From assembly GCF_018221465.1 (NCBI RefSeq), contig NZ_JAAIKR010000011.1:62001-126000 (forward strand): a stretch of 64,000 bases of DNA, written 5' to 3'. The stretch is from Shewanella intestini (lineage in GTDB: Bacteria > Pseudomonadota > Gammaproteobacteria > Enterobacterales > Shewanellaceae). Within the stretch, counting starts at the first letter, position 1. Each line of letters begins with the position of its first letter. The position numbers and the translations under genes were made by a program. This document shows positions 10,252 through 19,192 of this stretch, in pieces. The notes under the pieces are model-generated. The model was not told where the DNA came from and did not search any database. It worked only from the letters and a program-made list of their open reading frames with translations.

Positions 10252-10280
10252 AATAACGCGCCATTAGCGCGTTATTTTTT
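10252..10280 (+). terminator. Intrinsic terminator after coaD
   Basis: Ten-base stem AATAACGCGC / GCGCGTTATT with loop CATTA, running into a T tract (10275-10280). It lies between the convergent coaD and mutM. The flanking A residues on the other side give only weak function for the minus strand. Confidence 0.8.
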
Positions 10281-10295
10281 CTTAAAATTAATAGC

Positions 10296-11111
10296 TTAGC
10301 GAGTTTGGCAACGTCCACAAAATACGGTAGTACGTTGGCCAAGCTTAATTTCACTGAGTAGATTACCGCAGTGAGTACAGGTTTGTCCGCCACGGCCATA
10401 AACATGTAACTTTTGGGCAAAATAACCTGGTTTACCATCGGCATTGGTAAAGTCTTTTAATGTCGTGCCGCCTTGTTTAATTGCTAAGGCTAAAATCCGC
10501 TTCACTTCAGTGACTAATACCGTTAAACGCGCAATATCCACTTTAGCTGCGGGTGTTTGAGGATGAATACCTGCTGCAAATAACGCTTCATTGGCGTAAA
10601 TATTCCCGACGCCAACCACGATATGATTGTCCATTAAGCACAGCTTGATGGCCTTTTTCTTATTTGCTATTGCCTGTTGTAGTTGCAGCGGATTAAATGC
10701 CTCACTGAGTGGCTCTGGACCAAGCCTTGCTAACAGCGGGTGATTTTCTTCTGGTAGCTCATACCATAGCCACGCACCAAAGCGTCGCGGGTCGTTAAAG
10801 CGCAGTACCTGACCATTGGCTAATAGCATGTCAATATGATCGTGTTTTTCGATTGGGGTCGATGCGGGCAATATCCGTAAGCTACCTGACATTCCTAAAT
10901 GAATGATAGTGATCCCCGCTTGGGTTTCGATCAGCAAATATTTTGCTCTGCGGCGGATATGCGTAATGGTTTGGCCGACAATGTTTTGCGCCACCTGAGG
11001 CACTGGCCATCGTAATGATGCATTTCTGACCACCAATGCGCTAACCGTTTGGTTTAGTAGGTGAGGAGTAATCCCTTGGCGGGTAACTTCAACTTCGGGT
11101 AATTCAGGCAT
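10296..11111 (-). CDS. mutM: Formamidopyrimidine-DNA glycosylase
   Basis: Bifunctional base-excision repair enzyme that removes 8-oxoguanine and formamidopyrimidines and cuts the abasic site. The 271-aa protein keeps the N-terminal catalytic PELPEVE (Pro2 nucleophile, Glu3), the NDPRRFG segment, [11 protein letters not shown], and a C-terminal zinc finger with two CxxC pairs (CTHC and CGRC). Normal length. Convergent with coaD and downstream of a small membrane-anchored protein gene on the same strand. Confidence 0.97.
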   Translation of the reverse strand: MPELPEVEVTRQGITPHLLNQTVSALVVRNASLRWPVPQVAQNIVGQTITHIRRRAKYLLIETQAGITIIHLGMSGSLRILPASTPIEKHDHIDMLLANGQVLRFNDPRRFGAWLWYELPEENHPLLARLGPEPLSEAFNPLQLQQAIANKKKAIKLCLMDNHIVVGVGNIYANEALFAAGIHPQTPAAKVDIARLTVLVTEVKRILALAIKQGGTTLKDFTNADGKPGYFAQKLHVYGRGGQTCTHCGNLLSEIKLGQRTTVFCGRCQTR

Positions 11112-11162
11112 TGAGCAACTATTTCCTTATAAAATCCATTAATTGAGATGGCCAAAGCGAGT

Positions 11163-11630
11163 TTATGATTTAGCGCTTAAATCGATAATCGGCAGTAAAT
11201 TATCACGTAAACTGGGGGGGATTTGATACCAATTGCCGCTGGCTGATTTAAGCAACCCGTGCCTGACAAAAAATTGCCAACGTTGCACTTGGGGGGATGA
11301 TGTCACTTGAATTAATAATTCTTTTGGTGTGTCAGTTAACTGAGGCGCTTGGCTTAACGGCGAGACATATATTTGCTGCCAAGCTTGTGCCCATAATTGG
11401 CAATTTAATACCGTTGTGGCGCATTGCCATTGCTTTGAAGCATTGTTCGGTTGGTGCTTTAACCATACGTTGTTTAATTGAAGTTGAGCAATGGGACTGG
11501 CGTCGTCAAATAATGGCAGCGCATCGTCGGGCAATTGTTGGGTTTTGCGGTCGAGATACGATAAGAGTGAAATCATAATCACACTGGCTGCGATAATGAT
11601 GTTGTTCCATTTTTTACGAGACAAAGCCAT
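11163..11630 (-). CDS. Hypothetical protein with one N-terminal membrane segment
   Basis: A 155-aa protein I do not recognise. After a basic start (MALSRKKW) comes one hydrophobic helix of about 15-18 residues, then a soluble domain rich in Gln and Trp with two cysteines in ATTVLNC. The topology suggests an inner-membrane anchor with a periplasmic domain. A GTG four codons upstream (11642) is an alternative start; neither has a strong ribosome binding site. It lies about 50 bases upstream of mutM on the same strand, so the two may be co-transcribed. No function is proposed. Confidence 0.65.
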   Translation of the reverse strand: MALSRKKWNNIIIAASVIMISLLSYLDRKTQQLPDDALPLFDDASPIAQLQLNNVWLKHQPNNASKQWQCATTVLNCQLWAQAWQQIYVSPLSQAPQLTDTPKELLIQVTSSPQVQRWQFFVRHGLLKSASGNWYQIPPSLRDNLLPIIDLSAKS

Positions 11631-11854
11631 ATTGTTATTCACTTATGTAGACGCTGACGGTTATCCATCAAAATGATGCTTACGCTATCATATTGCGCTA
11701 AATAAGGTAAATAATGAAGTCGAAACAAGGTTTGTTGTGAGCGTAGTCGTGAGTGTAGGTTTAACACAACAACGTGGTGAACTAATCGAATAAAACCAAG
11801 CCATGACACATGCGCAAGGCACATTGTGGTCATGGCTGTCGTTGTTAGTTGCGG

Positions 11855-12841
11855 TTAACCGCCTGTCGCATTCATAAAGCGTAAGATTTGTACTTCGTCT
11901 TGTTGACCAAAATGATGCTCTTTTGGCTTATTTTTAATACCATTTAAAATGGCGGTTTTTAAGCGGTCAATATCACCAGGGTACGCTCTTACAATCGCTT
12001 TTAAATCAACTGAGTTTTCGTTACCTAAACAAAGGATTAAACGGCCTTCTACCGTGACTCTGACACGGTTACATTCATGGCAGAAGTTATTGCTGTGCGG
12101 CGAAATAAAGCCAATGTGGGTGTCGCTATCAGCCATTTTGTAATAACGTGCAGGCCCACCTGTACGCTTACTTGAAGGCAATAATGGATAGTGTTGCTCA
12201 ATAATTTCACGTACTTCGGCACTTGAGCAATGACGGCTTTGTTTACGTTCATCAATGACGCCAACTTGCATCTCTTCAATAAAAGAAATATCCAGTTTAC
12301 GCTCACGACAAAAGTTAACCAGGTCAATAATTTCATGATCATTTTGACCACGTAAAATGACGGCATTGATTTTGATTTTAGTGAACCCAGCAGCGATTGC
12401 GGTATCAATACCAGCAATCACACGTTCCAGTTTACCGTTACGGGTAAGTTTGTTAAACAATTCAGGGTTCAGTGTGTCTAAGCTAATATTTAAGCGTTTA
12501 AGACCGTTATCAAATAATGGCTTGGCCAATTTGCTTAAACGCGAACCGTTAGTGGTCATCGATAAGTCTTCAAGCCCTGGTAATTTTCCAAGGTATTCAA
12601 CTAAACGGTCACAATCGGTTCTCACGAGTGGTTCACCACCGGTAAGGCGAATTTTCTTTACCCCAAGTTCGGTGAAAGCTTGCGCAACCCATGACAGCTC
12701 TTCAAGACTGAGCACATGATCACGAGGTAAAAATTCAGGGTCTTCACTCATGCAATATACGCATCGGAAGTCACAGCGGTCAGTAACTGACAAACGTAGG
12801 TAATCTACGTGGCGATCAAACAGGTCAACTATTTGGCTCAT
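11855..12841 (-). CDS. moaA: GTP 3',8-cyclase (molybdenum cofactor biosynthesis protein A)
   Basis: Radical SAM enzyme that, with MoaC, converts GTP toward cyclic pyranopterin monophosphate. The 328-aa protein has the radical SAM cluster motif CDFRCVYC near residue 20-27, KIRLTGGEPLVR for SAM binding, the second Fe-S cluster cysteines in CHECNRVRVT and LCLG, and the essential C-terminal Gly-Gly (MNATGG). Last gene of the minus-strand cluster that starts with tupA, 8 bases after the mobB/moeA fusion. Confidence 0.97.
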   Translation of the reverse strand: MSQIVDLFDRHVDYLRLSVTDRCDFRCVYCMSEDPEFLPRDHVLSLEELSWVAQAFTELGVKKIRLTGGEPLVRTDCDRLVEYLGKLPGLEDLSMTTNGSRLSKLAKPLFDNGLKRLNISLDTLNPELFNKLTRNGKLERVIAGIDTAIAAGFTKIKINAVILRGQNDHEIIDLVNFCRERKLDISFIEEMQVGVIDERKQSRHCSSAEVREIIEQHYPLLPSSKRTGGPARYYKMADSDTHIGFISPHSNNFCHECNRVRVTVEGRLILCLGNENSVDLKAIVRAYPGDIDRLKTAILNGIKNKPKEHHFGQQDEVQILRFMNATGG

Positions 12842-12849
12842 ATAAAACC

Positions 12850-14658
12850 TTAAAGCACATCGGCAAAGGGTTGGATAAATACCGTGTCACCGCTGACAAC
12901 CGACTTAGGTTGTTCGCCAATAACAATTAAACAGTTCCCTTGTACCATCGAGTTCAGCATGCCTGAACCTTGTGCTCCAGTTGATTTTACATGGAGCTTG
13001 CCGTCGTTACCTATGTGGTAAACGCCGCGCAAAAATTCTGTTCGTCCTTCACGGCTACGGAGTGTTTCATCAGTAACAGCCGGTAAGAAGGTGGGTTGCC
13101 AGTGTGTTTCACCAGCCAATTTACGTAATGCTGGTTGAACAAATTGCAAAAATGACACCATCACAGCAACAGGGTTGCCCGGTAAACCAAAGAATAAGGC
13201 ATCATTTATCTTACCTACGGCTAACGGACGGCCGGGACGCATATTGATCCGCCAAAAATTAATGGCACCAAGTTTGGCTAATGCGGTTTTAATATAATCA
13301 GCATTACCTACTGAAACACCACCAGAGCTGATCACAATATCAGCTTGTTGACTTGCTGAGTCCAAAGCTTGCATTAAGCTAGCTTCGTCGTCTTCAATGA
13401 TGCCTAAGTCAATCACTTCACAGCCTAATTTTTTGGCCATGGTTTTAATGGTGTAACGGTTAGAGTCGTAGATGCAATTGGATTGTAATGCCTCGCCTGG
13501 TTGGCTAACTTCATCACCAGTAGAAAATACCGCAATAGTAGGACGTTTCACTACTTGTGCTTGGCTAAGACCTAATGAGGCCATTAATCCGACTTCAGCA
13601 GCGCCCATACGTGTGCCTGCTTGAAGTGCTACAGCATCTTTGGCGATATCTTCACCTGCAAGGCGAACATGTTGACCTGCTTTAATAGCGTCTACATCTG
13701 TAAGCGTTAATTGGTTATTTTCTTCGGTAGTCAACTCGCGTGGTTGAATGGTATCAGCCCCTGCTGGAACCGGAGCGCCAGTCATAATTCTTACCGCTTC
13801 ACCCGCTTGTAATGTTTTGTCATAACCGTGGCCAGCGAGCACCTCACCTACAACGTTTAATGTTGCGTGACTTGTGCTTGCATAAGCAAAGGCATAACCG
13901 TCCATTGCAGAATTGGTTTGTTGCGGCACATTAACAGGTGAAATTAAGTCTGTCGCTAATACGCGGTTAGCTAAATCATCTAACTGACACATGGTGGTTT
14001 TGGTGCTGGCAGTAACTTGATCTAAAACGTAAGTGATACCTTGAGAAACACTCAGTGCTTGTTGATTATTTTGACTGTCGACTTGCGCTGGTACGTTAAT
14101 TGGCAGTTGCGCTGGAGCTGGTTGCCAGTTTTTTTGGTACTCAATAACAAAGTCGGCAATTTGTGACACATTGTTGAGGTCTAAACGGGTGAGCTCTGGT
14201 GGAGTTTGGGTATCGTCACAACAGGCAATCGCCACAATATCATCATCATGGGTATAGATTAGTGGCTTACCGTGAGCTGCTCGATGCAGTTCAATTTTTG
14301 GCAATGACAGCTTTTTAAAACCTTCCACCAATACAATATCAATCGTGTCGGTTTCAATTTGGCGTAACAGATGATCAAGTTTTGGGTCGTTTTCAACTGC
14401 GTCTTCAGTCATTAATGCCCAACGAACATGCGATGCGACTAGCATTTGCTTAGCACCGGCTTTACGCATTTCGTAACTGTCTTTTCCTGGAATATCGACA
14501 TCAAAATTATGATGAGCATGTTTAATCACAGCTAAGCGAACACCTCGACGGTTTAACTCAGGGATCAATTGTTTTAATAATGTCGTTTTACCCGTACCAC
14601 TGTAGGCACAAAATCCAAGAACAGGGACTGAAAGTGGGTTAGAAAACACAATGCTCAT
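12850..14658 (-). CDS. moeA: MobB-MoeA fusion: MGD adaptor protein / molybdopterin molybdotransferase
   Basis: A 602-aa bifunctional protein. Residues about 10-175 are MobB, a GTP-binding adaptor, with Walker A GTGKTT and KHAHHNFDVDIPGKDS. Residues about 195-602 are MoeA, which inserts molybdate (or tungstate) into adenylylated molybdopterin; it shows NSAMDGYAFA, GAPVPAGADT, SSGGVSVGNADY and FFGLPGNPVAVM. The ATG at 14658 has GAGG about seven bases upstream, better than the frame opening at 14676. The fusion ties metal insertion to the nucleotide-attachment step carried out by MobA, encoded next to it. Such fusions occur in Shewanella relatives as I recall them. Confidence 0.93.
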   Translation of the reverse strand: MSIVFSNPLSVPVLGFCAYSGTGKTTLLKQLIPELNRRGVRLAVIKHAHHNFDVDIPGKDSYEMRKAGAKQMLVASHVRWALMTEDAVENDPKLDHLLRQIETDTIDIVLVEGFKKLSLPKIELHRAAHGKPLIYTHDDDIVAIACCDDTQTPPELTRLDLNNVSQIADFVIEYQKNWQPAPAQLPINVPAQVDSQNNQQALSVSQGITYVLDQVTASTKTTMCQLDDLANRVLATDLISPVNVPQQTNSAMDGYAFAYASTSHATLNVVGEVLAGHGYDKTLQAGEAVRIMTGAPVPAGADTIQPRELTTEENNQLTLTDVDAIKAGQHVRLAGEDIAKDAVALQAGTRMGAAEVGLMASLGLSQAQVVKRPTIAVFSTGDEVSQPGEALQSNCIYDSNRYTIKTMAKKLGCEVIDLGIIEDDEASLMQALDSASQQADIVISSGGVSVGNADYIKTALAKLGAINFWRINMRPGRPLAVGKINDALFFGLPGNPVAVMVSFLQFVQPALRKLAGETHWQPTFLPAVTDETLRSREGRTEFLRGVYHIGNDGKLHVKSTGAQGSGMLNSMVQGNCLIVIGEQPKSVVSGDTVFIQPFADVL

Positions 14659-14676
14659 AGTTTGACCTCGACTCAA

Positions 14677-15261
14677 TTACTGCGCTATTTCGGCAGCAAG
14701 TTGTTGTTTTTGTTCTGGGGTGTTGACGTTTACAAATGCATTTGGCTGGTCGCTAAACTCCGCTACAGCATATTTGTGCTGTGCATACCAAATATCTATT
14801 TTACGTTCACCAGCATCTAAAAAATTCTTCATGGATTGGCGCAGTTGTGGTTTTAATAACAACACGACAGGTTGTTCGCGTTTACCATCACTTGCTACGG
14901 CTAAATCAGCGTTGTTTTGCTCTAATGTCGCCTTTAATCGTGCCAGTAGATCTGTGGGCAATAATGGGCAATCACAAGGAACGACCAATAAATAATTTGC
15001 CTCGGTGTTGTCCATTGCGGTGATCATGCCTGCCAACGGGCCTAAATAACCACTGTCTTGGTCGCTAAACACATCAAAACCAAACTGACAATATTGCTCA
15101 TGGTGACGATTAGCGTTAATCATGATGTGGTCGACTTGTGGCCTTAGACGTTCAATTGTATGTTGCACCATAGGTTTACCAGCTAGTTCAACTAAACCTT
15201 TATCGTTACCACCCATACGGCGAGCCATTCCGCCAGCCAATATCACCGCATCAATTTGCAT
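14677..15261 (-). CDS. mobA: Molybdenum cofactor guanylyltransferase
   Basis: Attaches GMP from GTP to molybdopterin, giving the MGD form used by DMSO-reductase-family enzymes. The 194-aa protein begins with the nucleotidyltransferase signature [20 protein letters not shown] and has [10 protein letters not shown] with a metal-binding Asp. Its start overlaps the end of tupC by 11 bases, so translational coupling is likely. It sits between tungstate import genes and the MobB-MoeA fusion. Confidence 0.95.
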   Translation of the reverse strand: MQIDAVILAGGMARRMGGNDKGLVELAGKPMVQHTIERLRPQVDHIMINANRHHEQYCQFGFDVFSDQDSGYLGPLAGMITAMDNTEANYLLVVPCDCPLLPTDLLARLKATLEQNNADLAVASDGKREQPVVLLLKPQLRQSMKNFLDAGERKIDIWYAQHKYAVAEFSDQPNAFVNVNTPEQKQQLAAEIAQ

Positions 15262-15979
15262 AATTTAATTCCATCGTGGTTAAAAGTGTTTGGTCACTAT
15301 TATGCGGCGCATCATCGCTGACCTTAATTTGTTTATTAGTAATAAACCAATGCTTATTGCACAAACTTGTGAGTCCACAGGCTTGATGGCTACTTAATAA
15401 TAGCCCTGTGCCTTCCTCTTTTAACTGCTTGATCATATCCAACACCAACAGCTGTGAAGGTTTATCCATGTTCGATGTCGGTTCGTCTAGCATCAATAAT
15501 GTCGGTTGAATAATCCACGCTCTTGCCATTGCTAAGCGTTGGCGTTCTCCGCCAGACAAATTACTCGCACTGTTGTCGAGCAAATGACCTAACTGCGCCA
15601 TTTCAATGGCTTGTTCAACTCTTTTCGTGAGTAGCTGTTTGTTTTTTGAGGCCTGCTTGGCCGCAAATGTTAGATTATATTTTACCGAGCCATCAAATAA
15701 ATACGGGTGTTGATGCAGGTAAAGCGCTTTACCGACTAAGCCATCTTTTCGCCACCAATGAGACTTTTCAAAGCCATGGGCAGTGATGCTGCCTTCACTT
15801 GCAATACTTAACCCCGCGAGTAATTTCATTAAGGTTGACTTGCCTGAGCCATTGTCACCTTGCAAATAAATCACATCAGCTTGAGAGAAAGATAAATGCT
15901 GTACGGAAAATAACATTTTTCCATCAAAGTGCATTGTGACGTGCTCTGCAATAATGCAAGCAATATTAGAATTTGCCAT
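15251..15979 (-). CDS. tupC: Tungstate ABC transporter ATP-binding protein
   Basis: A 242-aa ABC ATPase with Walker [10 protein letters not shown], signature [15 protein letters not shown], Walker [13 protein letters not shown] and a switch His (SSHQACG). It powers the TupB permease. Assignment to tungstate rather than molybdate import rests on the TupA-type binding protein and TupB next door. The gene is three bases downstream of tupB and overlaps mobA. Confidence 0.92.
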   Translation of the reverse strand: MANSNIACIIAEHVTMHFDGKMLFSVQHLSFSQADVIYLQGDNGSGKSTLMKLLAGLSIASEGSITAHGFEKSHWWRKDGLVGKALYLHQHPYLFDGSVKYNLTFAAKQASKNKQLLTKRVEQAIEMAQLGHLLDNSASNLSGGERQRLAMARAWIIQPTLLMLDEPTSNMDKPSQLLVLDMIKQLKEEGTGLLLSSHQACGLTSLCNKHWFITNKQIKVSDDAPHNSDQTLLTTMELNYAN

Positions 15980-15981
15980 TA

Positions 15982-16689
15982 TTAATGACTCCTCGGCACG
16001 GCTTTGCCACGTAAAGTGCCTAAGGTAAAGTTAAGTATTAAAGCTAAAATTAATAGCACTAAACCTAATGCAATGGCCTGAGCAAAATCCCCTTTACTGG
16101 TTTCAAGGGCGATGGCGGTAGGAATGTTACGGGTGACATTCATAATGTTGCCACCAACCATCATCGAACATCCCACCTCAGTTAAAATGCGACTAAATGC
16201 CGCAATAACCGCTAATAGTAATGGCACTCTAAGCTCTCGGCATAATACATAGACGGCCTTTGGCCAAGCTACGCCAAGAGTACGAGCCGTTTCCCATGCG
16301 CGGCGATCAACACTTGAAAATGCTGCTTGTGATAGGGCAATTAACACTGGGGCGCAAATCAGCATTTGGCCTAAAATCATGCCTTTTTGGGTGAATAACC
16401 ACTTTAAATCACCTAAAACACCATTACGGGTGAGTAGTAGGTAAACCAATAAACCAATGACAACAGTAGGAATTGATTGCAATGTTTGCACAAGATTGGT
16501 GACTAACCAGCGGCCACGAAATTGGGTAAAAGCAAGCACAAATCCCAGCGCAAGCGATGGAATGAGTGTGATAAGTAACGCCGCAAAAGAGACGCTAAAA
16601 GAGATGTTGATAATTGACCACACGTCGTGGTCAAAAGAAAGCAGCAAGCTAAATGCTTGCTGCAATAAAGATAACCAGCCTTCGCTCAT
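15982..16689 (-). CDS. tupB: Tungstate ABC transporter permease
   Basis: A 235-aa inner-membrane permease with about five to six hydrophobic segments and the EAA-type cytoplasmic loop WETARTLGVAWPKAVYVL that docks on the ATPase. It is followed by ILTEVGCSMMVGGNI, typical of TupB. The start codon overlaps the tupA stop codon by one base, indicating coupling in the operon. Confidence 0.93.
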   Translation of the reverse strand: MSEGWLSLLQQAFSLLLSFDHDVWSIINISFSVSFAALLITLIPSLALGFVLAFTQFRGRWLVTNLVQTLQSIPTVVIGLLVYLLLTRNGVLGDLKWLFTQKGMILGQMLICAPVLIALSQAAFSSVDRRAWETARTLGVAWPKAVYVLCRELRVPLLLAVIAAFSRILTEVGCSMMVGGNIMNVTRNIPTAIALETSKGDFAQAIALGLVLLILALILNFTLGTLRGKAVPRSH

Positions 16690-17510
16690 TAGTCTTCTTT
16701 TGCCTTAAATAATTGTTGGCCTTGTACTTTATAGCTGTTAATTAACGCTTTTGTTTTAGGGTTAACTAACCAATCACTAAATGCACGTGCACCTTTGTGG
16801 TTTAAGTCAGGATATTTTTTAGGGTTAATTAGAATAACTTGATATGGGTTAGCCAATAACTTGCCACCATCAAATTTAACTTCTAAATCTAATTTTGCTT
16901 TGTAAGCAACAAAAGTACCACGGTCAGATAAGGTGTAGGCTTGTAACTCATTTGCCATTAGCAATGTTTTACCCATACCTTGGCCAACAGGTGTATAACC
17001 TTTAAAGTTAGGTGTGACTTTAGCACGTTTCCAAATGATATTTTCTTTCATGTTGGTGCCCGAGTTATCACCGCGTGATAAGAACGTGCTGTGAGTTGCG
17101 GCGATTTTAGCAAAAGCATCTTCTGCAGTTTTGCTCGAGTGAATGCCAGCAGGATCGGCTTTGGGCCCAAGAACAACAAAGTCGTTGGCCATAATACCAC
17201 GTGGTTCAATACCAAATCCGTCAGCAACAAATTTAGCTTCAGCACCAGGTGCATGAGTCATAACCACATCTACATCACCTTGGCTAGCAAGTTTTAATGC
17301 TTTACCTGTACCCGTCGCAATGACTTGCACTGTGTAACCCGATTGTTTTTCAAATTTAGGCAGAATATAACCCAATAAACCCGAATTTTCGGTACTGGTT
17401 GTAGTGGCAAGTTTAATAATATCACCAGCGAATACTGCTGGGCTAAATACAACGCTACTGACTAAGCTTGCTGCTAAAACAAAAGTTGCTGTCGTTTTTT
17501 TAATAAACAT
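16689..17510 (-). CDS. tupA: Tungstate ABC transporter substrate-binding protein
   Basis: Periplasmic binding protein, 273 aa, with a clear Sec signal peptide (residues 1 to about 28, cleavage after AVFA). The mature N-terminus IIKLATTTSTENSGLL carries the TTTS oxyanion-binding motif characteristic of TupA. Further family motifs are ATGTGKALKLASQGDVDVV, THAPGAE and the SRGDNSGTN segment. TupA proteins are known to prefer tungstate very strongly over molybdate; the preference here is inferred. First gene of the metal/cofactor cluster, read from a sigma-54-type promoter at 17605-17620. Confidence 0.94.
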   Translation of the reverse strand: MFIKKTTATFVLAASLVSSVVFSPAVFAGDIIKLATTTSTENSGLLGYILPKFEKQSGYTVQVIATGTGKALKLASQGDVDVVMTHAPGAEAKFVADGFGIEPRGIMANDFVVLGPKADPAGIHSSKTAEDAFAKIAATHSTFLSRGDNSGTNMKENIIWKRAKVTPNFKGYTPVGQGMGKTLLMANELQAYTLSDRGTFVAYKAKLDLEVKFDGGKLLANPYQVILINPKKYPDLNHKGARAFSDWLVNPKTKALINSYKVQGQQLFKAKED

Positions 17511-17604
17511 GAAAATTTCCTGAAATATCGATAAAAATAAAGACTATTACACTCAATGATAATCGTAAGTGCATAATAGACAAAGCCATTTCAACGTTAT
17601 TGTA

Positions 17605-17620
17605 AGCAAATGTAATGCCA
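17605..17620 (-). promoter_or_regulatory. Sigma-54 (-24/-12) promoter of tupABC-mobA-moeA-moaA
   Basis: On the minus strand the sequence is TGGCATTACATTTGCT. It fits TGGCAY-N5-TTGCW with exact spacing: GG at -24 (17618-17619) and GC at -12 (17606-17607). Transcription would start near 17594, leaving a leader of about 84 bases before tupA. An enhancer-binding protein with a sigma-54 contact domain is encoded divergently 200 bases away. Confidence 0.8.
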
Positions 17621-17698
17621 TAGTGTATTGAAAGCATTATTTGTCACGAATGCAATGCCAAGTGTGATCTATCTCCTGTTATTTGTATAATACCCCCA

Positions 17699-17709
17699 GA
17701 CAATTTGTC
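17699..17709. promoter_or_regulatory. Candidate upstream activator site (palindrome)
   Basis: GACAATTTGTC is an exact odd-centred palindrome, flanked by CCCA and an outlying CTGGG that extend the dyad. It lies about 80-95 bases upstream of the -24 element of the tupA promoter, the usual distance for an NtrC-type binding site. It is also close to the predicted start of the regulator's own transcript, so autoregulation is possible. Binding is inferred only. Confidence 0.45.
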
Positions 17710-17816
17710 CCACTGGGTGATAATACTGGTTCATACTGACCATTATAATAGTGGCATAATTATATAAGCATGAATAATAGTGTCATTTTGTCCATTTAAA
17801 TCATTAGAGAGAGCGA

Positions 17817-19190
17817 ATGAAAAATTCATTTCCGACAGGCATGTCCGTGTTAATTGTCGATGACGAACCGGGTATGCGCAGTTTTTTAACCAAAGCATTG
17901 AGCAAAAAATTTGCCTTGGTTGATACTGCCTCAACGATTACCCAGGCTGAGCAAATGCGCTCTCAGGGGCATTATGATTTATTGATTGTCGATATCCGCC
18001 TCCCAGACCGTTCCGGTATTGAATGGCATGAGGCGCTTGATGACCCAGATCGTCAAGCAGATATTATTTTTATGACCGGTTATGCCGATATGGACGTGGC
18101 CATTAAAGCATTACGTGCTGGTGCCTCTGATTTCATTATGAAGCCGTTTCATCTTGAGCAAATGATGACGGCGGTTAATCGCTGCATTGAGCGGCGCTTA
18201 TTACAGCGAGAGAACTTTATGCTCAAGCGTGAACTGCTAAATGGGCAAGCTTCAACAATTATAGGTCGCAGTGATGCCATGCAAGAAGTCAAACAAGTTA
18301 TTGAGCGTGTGGCACCGACCAATGCTGTTGTATTAATTGAAGGTGAGTCGGGCACAGGTAAAGAGCTCGTTGCCAGACAGCTGCATTCGTTAAGTGGCAG
18401 AACGGGGGCATTTGTGCCCGTTAATTGCGGGGCCATTGCACCAGAATTATTAGGCAGCGAGTTATTTGGCCATATTGCGGGATCATTTACTGGGGCAAAA
18501 AACAGTCGGGAAGGCCTATTTAGCTTTGCATCAGGTGGTACTATTTTCCTTGATGAAATTGGGGAAATGCCAATGAACATGCAAACGGCATTACTACGAG
18601 TGTTAGAGCAACGTGCAATTCGGCCGATTGGTAGCGAAAAAGAAGTCGTTATTGATGTGCGTATTGTCGCTGCAACTAATAGAACATTGTTAGAAGAAGT
18701 TGAAGCTGGACATTTTCGTCGTGATTTATTCTATCGGTTAAATGTTTTGAATATTCTTATTCCGCCACTGCGTGCAAGAGTCGATGATATTGTCGAATTA
18801 ACGCATTTCTTCACTATGCAAATTTCCCGAGAAATGGGTTTGAAGGAAGTGATTTGGAGCCATGAAGACCTACAAGTGTTAAAAGGATACGAATGGCCAG
18901 GTAACATTCGTGAACTGCGCAATATGATTGAACGTTGCATTTTATTAGGTAAACCGCCGGCAGAGTATTGGAAGGTGGATAGCCAAGAGCCCGTTGCAGA
19001 AATTATTGGTTATCCAGTTGATTGGCCATTAAAAGATGTTGAAAAGCAGCATGTGATGCACGTCGTTGATGCACATGATGGAAATAAATCAGCTGCGGCA
19101 AGAGATTTAGGAGTGTCTCGCAAAACCCTTGACCGTAAATTTAAAGACTGGTTTAACAACGCAGACGTAGAAACCGACAAGGAAGATTAA
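17817..19190 (+). CDS. Sigma-54-dependent NtrC-family response regulator
   Basis: A 457-aa regulator. Receiver domain at about 9-125 with acidic pair D15-D16, phospho-acceptor D59 and the KPF lysine near 109. AAA+ domain at about 143-375 with Walker A GESGTGKE (176-183) and LDEIGEMP. C-terminal Fis-type HTH with GNKSAAARDLGVSRKTLDR. The sigma-54 contact loop reads GSFTGA (222-227) instead of the canonical GAFTGA. A good ribosome binding site (GAGAGAG) precedes the ATG; a TATAAT at 17744-17749 may be its -10. Two bases upstream of its partner kinase. The divergent tup operon has a -24/-12 promoter and is the obvious candidate target. Confidence 0.93.
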   Translation: MKNSFPTGMSVLIVDDEPGMRSFLTKALSKKFALVDTASTITQAEQMRSQGHYDLLIVDIRLPDRSGIEWHEALDDPDRQADIIFMTGYADMDVAIKALRAGASDFIMKPFHLEQMMTAVNRCIERRLLQRENFMLKRELLNGQASTIIGRSDAMQEVKQVIERVAPTNAVVLIEGESGTGKELVARQLHSLSGRTGAFVPVNCGAIAPELLGSELFGHIAGSFTGAKNSREGLFSFASGGTIFLDEIGEMPMNMQTALLRVLEQRAIRPIGSEKEVVIDVRIVAATNRTLLEEVEAGHFRRDLFYRLNVLNILIPPLRARVDDIVELTHFFTMQISREMGLKEVIWSHEDLQVLKGYEWPGNIRELRNMIERCILLGKPPAEYWKVDSQEPVAEIIGYPVDWPLKDVEKQHVMHVVDAHDGNKSAAARDLGVSRKTLDRKFKDWFNNADVETDKED

Positions 19191-19192
19191 TC

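Noticed and set aside
11297-11578. Open frame of 93 codons on the plus strand
   Set aside because: Antisense to the small membrane-anchored protein gene, no ribosome binding site, no family resemblance.
11639-11833. 64-codon minus-strand frame between moaA and the hypothetical gene
   Set aside because: Composition unlike a protein family, no ribosome binding site; more likely spacer.
17641-17665. Second TGGCATTGCATTC-like sequence on the minus strand near tupA
   Set aside because: The -12 half does not give TTGC at the right distance, so it is not a second sigma-54 promoter.
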